Of a DNA stretch of 5,846 nucleotides, positions 1-5,846 are shown piece after piece. The translations under genes and the position numbers were made by a program. Source of the DNA: Phycisphaerae bacterium (GTDB lineage: Bacteria; Planctomycetota; Phycisphaerae; Sedimentisphaerales; UBA12454); NCBI GenBank assembly GCA_028712345.1, contig JAQTQF010000124.1:1-5846 (forward strand), in the 5' to 3' direction. How positions within the stretch are numbered: the first letter of the stretch is position 1; every line of letters begins with the position of its first letter. The notes under the pieces were generated by a model. It was not told the DNA's origin. It did not search any database and worked only from the letters and a program-made list of their open reading frames with translations.

Positions 1-1101
1 GCGCCAGCGGCGGGCGTGAGCGATATTCGCGAGGTGCTGAACAAGGCCAAAGACAATCTTCTGGCCGAGAAATGCAAAACCGTCCTATTTATAGATGAAA
101 TTCACCGCTTCAACCGTGCCCAGCAGGATGTGCTTTTGAATGATGTCGAGACGGGGGTAATAATTTTAATCGGGGCCACGACGGAGAATCCATATTTTTC
201 AATCAATTCGCCTCTTATTTCGCGAAGCACGATATTCGAGTTCAAATCGCTGGAGAAGAACGATATTGTCGAGCTGCTTAAAAGAGCGATAAAGGACAAG
301 AAAAACGGTCTCGGCCTATTGGATATCAAGGCGAGCGAACAGGCGCTCGAGTATATAGCCATTATGAGCGACGGGGATGCGCGAAAATCGCTGGTCGCTC
401 TTGAGACGGGGGTTATGTCGCAAAAAAACGCAGGGCAGGAGACAATCAAATTCGATATCGAGGTGGCCAAGGAATCGATACAGCAGAAAGCGATTCAGTT
501 CGACCCGACGGGCGATACTCATTACGACTTAGCCAGTGCTCTTCAGAAGAGTATGCGAGGCTCTGACCCGGACGCGACGGTTTACTGGCTTGCCAGGCTA
601 ATTGCCGGGGGGCAGGATCCTCGATTTATTGCCCGGAGGATAGCTGTCTGCGCGGCGGAGGATGTCGGGAATGCTGACCCGACGGCGACGATACTTGCGG
701 CGGCGGCGATGCAAATATCGGAGCTTGTGGGGTTTCCGGAGGCTCAACTGCCGCTGGCGCAGGCCGCTATTTATGTTGCCTGTGCGCCGAAATCGAACGC
801 CTCGTCAAAGGCGATATGGTCGGCGATGAGCGATGTGAAGAATAAAAGGACGATAGCTGTGCCGAAACATCTGAAGGATTCCCACTATGCGGGGGCGAAA
901 AAACAGGGTTATGGGACGGAATACAAATATCCGCACAATAGTCCGGAGGGGTTTGCGGTGCAGGAGTATCTGCCTGGGAAAGTGGAAAAATACTATGTTC
1001 CGGTGTCCCGCGGGAGAGAAAAATTAATTATGGATTATTTACAAAGGCTGGAAATTCTGATAAAACAAGAGCGATCAAAGACGAATCCAATGGAGGGATA
1101 G
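1..1101 (+). CDS. rarA: Replication-associated recombination protein A (RarA/MgsA), 5'-truncated by the window edge
   Basis: AAA+ ATPase of the RarA/MgsA/WRNIP1 family, which acts at stalled replication forks together with SSB and clamp-loader-like partners (family knowledge). The reading frame is open from base 1, so the GTG at 16 is an internal valine and not the start; 366 codons are present, against about 440-450 aa for the whole family, so roughly 75-80 N-terminal residues including Walker A are missing. Visible in window codon numbering: Walker B FIDEIHRF near codons 30-37, sensor 1 IGATTENP at 57-64, the SR arginine-finger region (LISRSTIFEF) shortly after, and sensor 2 DGDARKSL near 124-131. 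The C-terminal MgsA-type helical domain follows, with the hallmark segments RRIAVCAAEDVGNADP, SNASSKAIW and AVPKHLKD. It ends in TAG three bases before the folate gene, so the two are probably cotranscribed. The identification is very secure. Confidence 0.96.
   Translation, partial: APAAGVSDIREVLNKAKDNLLAEKCKTVLFIDEIHRFNRAQQDVLLNDVETGVIILIGATTENPYFSINSPLISRSTIFEFKSLEKNDIVELLKRAIKDKKNGLGLLDIKASEQALEYIAIMSDGDARKSLVALETGVMSQKNAGQETIKFDIEVAKESIQQKAIQFDPTGDTHYDLASALQKSMRGSDPDATVYWLARLIAGGQDPRFIARRIAVCAAEDVGNADPTATILAAAAMQISELVGFPEAQLPLAQAAIYVACAPKSNASSKAIWSAMSDVKNKRTIAVPKHLKDSHYAGAKKQGYGTEYKYPHNSPEGFAVQEYLPGKVEKYYVPVSRGREKLIMDYLQRLEILIKQERSKTNPMEG
1092..1096 (+). promoter_or_regulatory. Shine-Dalgarno site for the 5-formyl-THF cyclo-ligase gene
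   Basis: GGAGG lies inside the last codons of rarA, eight bases before the ATG at 1105. It is the only strong Shine-Dalgarno sequence at any gene start in the window, and it supports the choice of 1105 as the start. Its place across the rarA stop suggests translational coupling. Confidence 0.7.
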
Positions 1102-1104
1102 TGA

Positions 1105-1692
1105 ATGGACAAACAGCAGCTTCGGCAACAAATAAGAGCGCAGTTGGGTAAAATGACCGATAAGCAGCGAAGTGAATTAAGTCAAAAAGCGTGCAAAACT
1201 CTTATTGACACACCAGAGTTCCAGAGTGCCAATACCGTTATGGCGTTTCTTTCGCTGCCGCACGAGGTAGATACCGCACCGTTTATTCTATACGGATGGC
1301 AGCATTCCAAGACGATAGCCGTGCCGAAAATATCGTGGCAGCAGAGGCATATGATACCCGTACAGATCACCTCGCTCGAAACGGGCATCGCGACCGAGGC
1401 GGGCGGACTGAGAAATCCTGTGATAGGCGTACCGGTGCCGCTGGAAGATATTGATTTGATAATCGCTCCGGGTCTTGCGTTTGACGATACCGGCAACCGC
1501 CTCGGCAGAGGCGGCTCATATTACGATAGATTTTTCTCCCATAAACGGCTCAGAGCGGTAAAATGCGGATTCGGTTTTGGCGAACAGCTCGTGGAAGCCG
1601 TGCCGGTTTTCGAACATGACAGACCTGTTGATATGCTTGTAACGAATCAGGGCGTTGTTCACTTTAAACAACAGAAAAAAGAAAAGGATTAA
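1105..1692 (+). CDS. fau: 5-formyltetrahydrofolate cyclo-ligase (5,10-methenyl-THF synthetase)
   Basis: Cytoplasmic enzyme that uses ATP to convert 5-formyl-THF into 5,10-methenyl-THF, returning the storage form of folate to one-carbon metabolism (family knowledge). It has 195 aa, the usual length for the family (about 180-200). The N-terminal basic helix (KQQLRQQIRAQL) fits the region that begins family members; FLSLPHEVDT at about 49-57 and the TIAVPK strand at 70-75 match the substrate and nucleotide side. The diagnostic ATP-phosphate loop LGRGGSYYDR is at residues 133-142, preceded by DLIIAPGLAFD (117-127). The C-terminal block GFGFGEQLVEAVPVFEHD (155-172) and DMLVTNQGVV also follow the family pattern. 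The start is set by the GGAGG upstream and the N-terminal fit. The gap to rarA is 3 bases and to the next gene 7 bases, consistent with an operon. The short lysine-rich tail (QQKKEKD) is not a family feature. Confidence 0.95.
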   Translation: MDKQQLRQQIRAQLGKMTDKQRSELSQKACKTLIDTPEFQSANTVMAFLSLPHEVDTAPFILYGWQHSKTIAVPKISWQQRHMIPVQITSLETGIATEAGGLRNPVIGVPVPLEDIDLIIAPGLAFDDTGNRLGRGGSYYDRFFSHKRLRAVKCGFGFGEQLVEAVPVFEHDRPVDMLVTNQGVVHFKQQKKEKD

Positions 1693-1699
1693 AAATAAA

Positions 1700-2728
1700 A
1701 TGGCAATCTCATCTTATGGGCATTACAGAAATCAGAGGAGAAAAAGAATTATCTATTATGTTGCCGCGGTAGTCGTTGTGGCGTTTGCGGCGGTGATATT
1801 TTTCTATCCTTCCGGAAATAAGAAAGAAGCTGACGAAATCCAGTCCCCTGCCGTTGAACAGACGCCTGTAACAAAGGAAGCGGCAGTAAAAGAGCAAACA
1901 GTTGTCCAGTCGCAAATTGAACCTGCTGCCAACCTTGGTCAAATGGTCCCTGAAGCTAACGGTATCGCAGGAAGCCGAATCGCGGCCCTTCTGCAGGATG
2001 CGGGGAAGTGCATCGAGGACGGTCGTATTATTGCCGCCAGAAATACTTTGAATGATGTACTGAATATGGCGATGGATAACAGCCTTAGAGAGCAGGTCAA
2101 GAGACAGATGCAAATGCTTACTGAGAAATGGTTATTCAGCAAGACGGTTGAGTTCGGCGATAACCTTTGCTCTGTCTATAAGGTTCAGGCCGGCGATATG
2201 TTGTCGAGCATCGGGGCAAGCAATAAAATACCCTATCAGTTCATAATGAAAATAAATAATATCCCCAGTGAGAGATCTCTTAGGGCTGGTCAGTCAATAA
2301 AAATTGTTCAGGGACCGTTCCACGGCATTATTTATCTTTCATCTTTCACGATGGACCTTTATCTTCAAAATGTTTATGTAAAAAGCTACAAAGTAGGCAT
2401 CGGCAAAGAAGGACATGAAACTCCGCCTGGTCTATGGCGGGCAAAAATCGGCGGTAAGCTGATTAAGCCTATATGGACCGACCCTGAAACGGGAAAGACA
2501 TATCAGCCAGATGCTCCTGATTACCCTCTCGGTTCCGGCTGGATTGCCCTGGAAGGAATTGACAGCAGGACACGCGATGTTACCGGTATTGCAATCCACG
2601 GCACAAAGGATGAAACAACCATCGGCACGAAAAGCTCTCAGGGCTGTATCAGACTTTATAACGGAGAGCTTACCGAACTGTACGATATGTTTGAACAGGG
2701 ATTTTCGGAACTTAGAATAGTGGAATAA
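1700..2728 (+). CDS. Membrane-anchored LysM / YkuD L,D-transpeptidase
   Basis: Predicted envelope enzyme that makes 3-3 crosslinks in peptidoglycan or attaches proteins or peptides to it (YkuD-family knowledge; the exact substrate is unknown). From the ATG at 1700 it has 342 aa. A basic cytoplasmic N-terminus (RNQRRKR) is followed by a membrane segment at about 17-36, a low-complexity linker rich in E, A, V and Q (about 40-85), an amphipathic helical stretch (about 90-147) and a LysM domain at about 160-203 (YKVQAGDMLSSIG...LRAGQSIKIV). The YkuD catalytic domain follows at about 208-341. The active site is visible as IHGT (His300, Gly301) and SSQGCIRL (312-319), with Cys316 as the nucleophile. 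The position before GlyCys is Gln where many family members have His. An upstream in-frame ATG at 1655 would overlap the folate gene by 38 bases and put a lysine-rich string ahead of the anchor; 1700 is preferred, although its Shine-Dalgarno (AGGA at 1685-1688) is weak and distant. The gene leads a probable envelope module with the vWA and ExbB-like genes. Confidence 0.92.
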   Translation: MAISSYGHYRNQRRKRIIYYVAAVVVVAFAAVIFFYPSGNKKEADEIQSPAVEQTPVTKEAAVKEQTVVQSQIEPAANLGQMVPEANGIAGSRIAALLQDAGKCIEDGRIIAARNTLNDVLNMAMDNSLREQVKRQMQMLTEKWLFSKTVEFGDNLCSVYKVQAGDMLSSIGASNKIPYQFIMKINNIPSERSLRAGQSIKIVQGPFHGIIYLSSFTMDLYLQNVYVKSYKVGIGKEGHETPPGLWRAKIGGKLIKPIWTDPETGKTYQPDAPDYPLGSGWIALEGIDSRTRDVTGIAIHGTKDETTIGTKSSQGCIRLYNGELTELYDMFEQGFSELRIVE

Positions 2729-2748
2729 TACCGGCCATCTGCAAAAAG

Positions 2749-3654
2749 ATGAATGATATAAAGCAAGACGACAAACTGTTCTCGTATCCGATTGTTCTGT
2801 CTGTTGTTTTCCATATAATTCTGCTGGCCATATTTGCTTTCGTCCGATTTTCCTCTAAACCGGCAATTGTCCATGCTGCTGTTTCGCCGAGGGCAAAAAT
2901 CAATGCCGTCCGTAGGCTGCTCGAAAAGCCGCGGGTCTTGCCGAAACCCAAAGTAATCGGTTCAAATCTCAGCGAAAAAGGCATATATCCAGTTATTCAA
3001 GAAGCAGCCAAGAGCGAAACCCCCTCCCTTCCGGCTATTTCCGATGATCAAGGCAAAACTCTTGCGGCAAAGGCGGCCATAGACGATTTGAGTTTTAACA
3101 CGGTGAAAACAACAGGTAATATCCGCTTTTTCGGCAATCCGGTCAGCCAAAAACGGCTGTGTTTTGTCGTCGATTGTTCAGGAAGCATGCAGGGAGTATT
3201 CGAAAAGGTAAAATCGCAGCTTAAAGCCTCGGTCAGAAGTCTTGAGCCGGACTGTTACTTTCAGATTATTTTTTTTGGCGACAATCAGTTATACAATTTT
3301 GGAGGCGGCAGTACGGTTCGGGCATCAACCCCTGCCAAACGGAAGGCGACTGAATTCATAAATCAGATTGAGCCGAGGGGTCAAACGAATGCCTTCGGGG
3401 CTATAACCAGTGCAATGTCAGGTGCAGAAGCGGCACGAAAAAGTCCGGATGTCATTTATTTTCTCACAGACGGTTTTAATCTCTCTGGCAATGACGACAA
3501 CTATCTTCTGACGGAACTGCTGAGCTTTAGAAACGAGCATTGTCCCCAGACAATAATAAATACAATCGGGTTCTGGCCAAAATCAAAGGATAAGGTTATA
3601 CTGATGCAGCTTGCTCAAATGACAGGCGGAACTTATACGAGTGCGGGCAATTAA
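2749..3654 (+). CDS. von Willebrand factor A protein with a TolA/TonB-like membrane anchor
   Basis: 301 aa. One N-terminal membrane helix (about 13-34) is followed by a basic, proline-containing linker (EKPRVLPKPKVIG, 59-71), a low-complexity segment to about 125, and a vWA domain from about 134 to the end. The MIDAS metal site is complete: DCSGS (Asp142, Ser144, Ser146), Thr213 in GQTNA and Asp241 in LTDG, so it should bind Mg2+ or a similar ion and a protein ligand. The membrane helix carries SVVFH, giving Ser18 and His22: the SxxxH motif that TolA and TonB use to couple to their proton channels, and the same numbering as E. coli TolA. Together with the ExbB/TolQ-like gene 12 bases downstream, this suggests an energised transducer with the vWA domain outside the cytoplasmic membrane (inference). 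There is no good Shine-Dalgarno before the ATG at 2749, but the start gives a short polar N-terminus directly ahead of the helix. The vWA assignment is firm; the transducer role is a hypothesis. Confidence 0.9.
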   Translation: MNDIKQDDKLFSYPIVLSVVFHIILLAIFAFVRFSSKPAIVHAAVSPRAKINAVRRLLEKPRVLPKPKVIGSNLSEKGIYPVIQEAAKSETPSLPAISDDQGKTLAAKAAIDDLSFNTVKTTGNIRFFGNPVSQKRLCFVVDCSGSMQGVFEKVKSQLKASVRSLEPDCYFQIIFFGDNQLYNFGGGSTVRASTPAKRKATEFINQIEPRGQTNAFGAITSAMSGAEAARKSPDVIYFLTDGFNLSGNDDNYLLTELLSFRNEHCPQTIINTIGFWPKSKDKVILMQLAQMTGGTYTSAGN

Positions 3655-3666
3655 AAAAGTAATTAT

Positions 3667-4437
3667 ATGAATTTGAAAAACAAAAAAAATCTGATAAAGA
3701 CAGCGGCTTTAGGGGCGGCAATGGTAATTATCGGCATCATCATATTTCTTGCCGCCGGCGGCAACCCACATCAGCAAAGGACAATGCTTACTCAATTCGT
3801 CTTGTCGGGCGGCGCAATCGTCTGGTTTATCCAGATACCGCTGTCGATAATAACCATCGGATTGATTATCGATTATTGTCTGAATATAAAGGCATCTGCC
3901 CTGCTGCCGTCAAATTTTGGCGCTGAAATTATTAAAAACATAAGAATTAACGGCTGGCAGAAGCTCGACAGGATACTTGCAGGCGAAAATGACCTCGTAA
4001 GCGTGGCGATTTTAGCGGCGGTTCGCAACAAATTTATCGACAGAAGACAAGTAGAGATGCAGCTTCAGATGCAAAATGCCGTGATGGACACTCTTAAACA
4101 GCAGAGCCGGGCATTGTTGCGAAAAATCGAGATGTTGAATATTATCGGTAATGTCTCTCCGATGATAGGCCTTTTCGGAACGGTTTACGGAATGATTAAA
4201 CTGTTCAACAGTATCGTTGTCGCGGGCGGCCAGCCGAGTCCCGAACAGATGGCTGACGGCATCAGCGTCGCTTTGGTTACCACTTTCTGGGGACTTCTGA
4301 TTGCGATACCGGCGCTGGTCGTGCACAGTTTTTTCAGCAATAAAATAGAATCAATTGCACATCAGGCGGCAATCGGCGCTGAAATGGTTCTTGTTGAAAT
4401 CAAAAATTCCATTGATAACCCCTCACAAAGGCAATAG
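3667..4437 (+). CDS. MotA/TolQ/ExbB-family proton-channel subunit
   Basis: 256 aa inner-membrane protein of the family that conducts protons with an ExbD/TolR partner and drives a TonB/TolA-type transducer (family knowledge). An extra N-terminal hydrophobic helix (about 11-31) precedes the first core helix (about 47-70, GAIVWFIQIPLSIITIGLII). A charged, helical cytoplasmic region follows (about 75-155). The second core helix has IGLFGTVYGMIKLF (167-180) and the third ISVALVTTFWGLLIAIPA (199-216); these are the family signatures, and Thr172 and Thr205/206 are candidates for the conserved pore threonines. The extra leading helix could be a cleaved signal or a fourth membrane span; this cannot be settled by eye. 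The gene lies 12 bases after the vWA gene and has no clear Shine-Dalgarno. An exbD/tolR gene normally follows but is not found here. The family is certain; whether it is nearer ExbB or TolQ is not resolved. Confidence 0.94.
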   Translation: MNLKNKKNLIKTAALGAAMVIIGIIIFLAAGGNPHQQRTMLTQFVLSGGAIVWFIQIPLSIITIGLIIDYCLNIKASALLPSNFGAEIIKNIRINGWQKLDRILAGENDLVSVAILAAVRNKFIDRRQVEMQLQMQNAVMDTLKQQSRALLRKIEMLNIIGNVSPMIGLFGTVYGMIKLFNSIVVAGGQPSPEQMADGISVALVTTFWGLLIAIPALVVHSFFSNKIESIAHQAAIGAEMVLVEIKNSIDNPSQRQ

Positions 4438-4438
4438 A

Positions 4439-4459
4439 ATGCGATACAGAAATCAATGA
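4439..4459 (+). other. Six-codon open frame MRYRNQ, possible remnant of an exbD/tolR start or a leader for the methylase gene
   Basis: An ATG begins one base after the TAG of the ExbB-like gene, the spacing typical of translationally coupled exbB-exbD pairs. It reads MRYRNQ and then TGA. A short arginine-rich start like this is common in ExbD/TolR proteins, but six residues cannot prove homology. The frame is the same as that of the following methylase: only the TGA at 4457 and one TTT codon separate them. It may be the truncated start of the missing exbD, a small reinitiation leader, or chance. Confidence 0.3.
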
Positions 4460-4462
4460 TTT

Positions 4463-5846
4463 ATGAGTAATATATTTTCCAAATCATTTGTCGATAATAA
4501 TGACGGCATAATTAGTCTCGAAAACACTGCATCACTTCTGGATATATCGACCGCAACTGTCAGAAATTGGGGTAAGTGCGGCTATTTACAAACGCTTGAC
4601 GAAAAAACAAAATGGTTTTTCCACTTGACTGAAATTGAAAATATAAAATCAAACATAGCTAATGGAAATTTGGAGAAACTGAATAGCCGGGCAAACAAAT
4701 CAAAAGCTGAAAGAATATTTATCCCCGAAGAATACTTAAAAGACAAAAATGGGATTGATGACCTAAATAAAATTATTGAATTTATCCAGGGAAAAAATAT
4801 TGATATTTTTTTGGCTCTTTTACTTATAGGTCTCAACTTTCTAAAAAGAGAAAAAATATTGTCCGAATTAACAATTGGGAATATTATCCATAAAAAGAAT
4901 TTGTTTTTCTCTAACAAGCAAATTGGCGAAGAGATAAAGGATTGGTTATCGGAAATAAAAAAAGAAAACATTAAGGCCGATTATTCTTTTTTGCTTGATT
5001 GCCCTATTCCGAAACAGCGAGATGTCCTCGGTTTCATTTATCAATCTTTGCTGCTCGAGGGCAAAAAATCTCAGAGTGGTTCATATTATACCCCGTCAAT
5101 TATTGTTGACGAGATTGTTAGAGAGTATGTCAAAAAAGATTCAAAGGTTCTTGATCCTTGTTGTGGAACCGGGCAATTTTTGCTGGCGTTTGCCGATATC
5201 GTAGAGAACCCCTCAAATATTTATGGAATTGATATTGACAAGATAGCGGTCAGAATTGCAAGACTAAACATATTGATAAAATATAAAAATAAAGATTTTG
5301 CTCCAAACATCGTTTGTAAAAACGCTCTTTTTGATGTTGGCAATTATGACCTTTTTAGCTTAAACGACGACAATATTAAAAATTTTGATATTGTCGCGAC
5401 AAACCCGCCATGGGGCGTTCATTTTTCACAAGAAGAAACTGAAAAACTAAAAAAGATATGCTCTGAATTATCTTCTTTTGAGTCTTTTTCTTATTTTTTA
5501 AAGAAAAGTATTGATCTATTGCAAGATAATGGGGTGCTTTCCTTTATTTTGCCGGAGTCAATTTTGAATGTAAAAACACATAAAGACATTCGAGATGTGA
5601 TTTTGAATAATACTCATATCAAAAAAATTGTTTGTCTCGATCGAGTTTTCAAAAATGTTTTTACTCCGGTTATTAGGCTGGATTTGAAAAAGAGTAAAAA
5701 AGAAAATGGAAAGATAAAAATCTACAAGGAAAGCAAGAACTATGATATTGAGCAAACAAGATGGAAAAATAATCAAGATTTAATTTTTGATATTCACGCA
5801 AACGGATTTGACGCAGAAATAATTAATAAAATCTACGCCACCCCAC
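4463..5846 (+). CDS. Helix-turn-helix / N6-adenine DNA methyltransferase (TaqI/Eco57I type), 3' end beyond the window
   Basis: Open for 461 complete codons to the right edge without a stop. It probably transfers a methyl group from S-adenosylmethionine to adenine in DNA, as the methylase of a restriction-modification or related defence system. Residues 16-42 (SLENTASLLDISTATVRNW) look like a MerR/excisionase-type helix-turn-helix. A lysine-rich helical region runs to about 200. The methylase core then shows GSYYTP at 206-211 (the motif X region of this class), motif I VLDPCCGTGQFL at 229-240, an acidic motif II YGIDID (Asp257, Asp259), the catalytic motif IV NPPW at 314-317, and FILPES with LDRVF further on. 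The closing segment (AEIINKIY) resembles the lead-in to a TaqI-like target-recognition domain, which is cut off. The start at 4463 is forced by the in-frame TGA at 4457 and by the lack of any other ATG in frame; no Shine-Dalgarno is seen. Base composition is much more AT-rich than upstream, pointing to horizontal transfer. No nuclease domain is visible in this part. Confidence 0.9.
   Translation, partial: MSNIFSKSFVDNNDGIISLENTASLLDISTATVRNWGKCGYLQTLDEKTKWFFHLTEIENIKSNIANGNLEKLNSRANKSKAERIFIPEEYLKDKNGIDDLNKIIEFIQGKNIDIFLALLLIGLNFLKREKILSELTIGNIIHKKNLFFSNKQIGEEIKDWLSEIKKENIKADYSFLLDCPIPKQRDVLGFIYQSLLLEGKKSQSGSYYTPSIIVDEIVREYVKKDSKVLDPCCGTGQFLLAFADIVENPSNIYGIDIDKIAVRIARLNILIKYKNKDFAPNIVCKNALFDVGNYDLFSLNDDNIKNFDIVATNPPWGVHFSQEETEKLKKICSELSSFESFSYFLKKSIDLLQDNGVLSFILPESILNVKTHKDIRDVILNNTHIKKIVCLDRVFKNVFTPVIRLDLKKSKKENGKIKIYKESKNYDIEQTRWKNNQDLIFDIHANGFDAEIINKIYATP

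Noticed and set aside
16..18. GTG as a start codon for rarA
   Set aside because: The frame is open to base 1 and the upstream codons (APAAG) continue the conserved RarA segment before DIREV, so the gene simply enters from the left edge.
849..1329. 19-base near-repeat (18 of 19 identical) at 849-867 and 1311-1329
   Set aside because: Both copies encode TIAVPK, in RarA and the folate enzyme respectively, and each fits its own conserved family motif; no sign of a duplicated element.
1655..1657. ATG as an earlier start for the L,D-transpeptidase
   Set aside because: It would overlap the folate gene by 38 bases, and the added residues are only its lysine-rich tail read in another frame; the ATG at 1700 gives a normal basic N-terminus before the membrane helix.
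3749..3764. Perfect 16-base palindrome TTGCCGCCGGCGGCAA
   Set aside because: It lies within the coding sequence of the ExbB-like gene, encodes an Ala-Ala-Gly-Gly stretch at the end of a membrane helix, and has no U-tract; chance from codon use is the simpler explanation.
4391..4418. Possible promoter TTGTTG, 16 bases, TGATAA ahead of the methylase
   Set aside because: Such weak matches are frequent in AT-rich sequence, it lies within the ExbB-like coding region, and the sigma-factor preferences of the organism are unknown.
4582..4971. 129-codon open frame on the minus strand
   Set aside because: Opposite-strand shadow of the methylase gene; its product is low-complexity Phe/Ser/Ile sequence with no recognisable motif.
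4995..5204. Short plus-strand open frame of 69 codons
   Set aside because: Out-of-frame overlap with the methylase core that contains the GSYYTP region and motif I; no family resemblance.

Overview
The window suggests a bacterium with moderate GC, probably a planctomycete of the Phycisphaerae type. This is an inference from the gene set (a LysM/YkuD L,D-transpeptidase with a membrane anchor, a von Willebrand factor A protein and a MotA/TolQ/ExbB protein side by side); no rRNA or other direct marker is present. All genes are on the + strand with gaps of 25 bases or less, so the window reads as one transcription unit whose promoter lies upstream of base 1. There is no gene-free stretch longer than 25 bases, and no tRNA, rRNA, CRISPR array, insertion sequence or convincing terminator was seen.

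Bases 1-1692 are housekeeping: the 3' part of rarA (replication-associated recombination ATPase, N-terminus and Walker A off the left edge), then a complete 5-formyltetrahydrofolate cyclo-ligase three bases later. Bases 1700-4437 are a cell-envelope module: a membrane-anchored LysM/YkuD L,D-transpeptidase, a protein with a TolA/TonB-like N-terminal anchor fused to a vWA domain with a complete MIDAS, and a TolQ/ExbB-type proton-channel subunit. The last two look like the transducer and motor subunit of one energised envelope complex, in which the usual TonB or TolA C-terminal domain is replaced by a metal-dependent adhesion fold. The ExbD/TolR partner expected next is absent; only a six-codon open frame one base after the exbB-like stop could be its remains.

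From about 4440 the base composition drops sharply, from about half GC to about one third by eye. From 4463 to the right edge runs a long open frame (461 complete codons, no stop) encoding a helix-turn-helix domain fused to an N6-adenine DNA methyltransferase of the TaqI/Eco57I type. It looks like a horizontally acquired restriction-modification or defence gene that landed at the 3' edge of the envelope operon. Its target-recognition domain and any partner nuclease lie beyond the window.

The most interesting points are the TolA/TonB-like anchor on a vWA protein next to a TolQ/ExbB homologue, and the abrupt replacement of the expected exbD position by the methylase gene.
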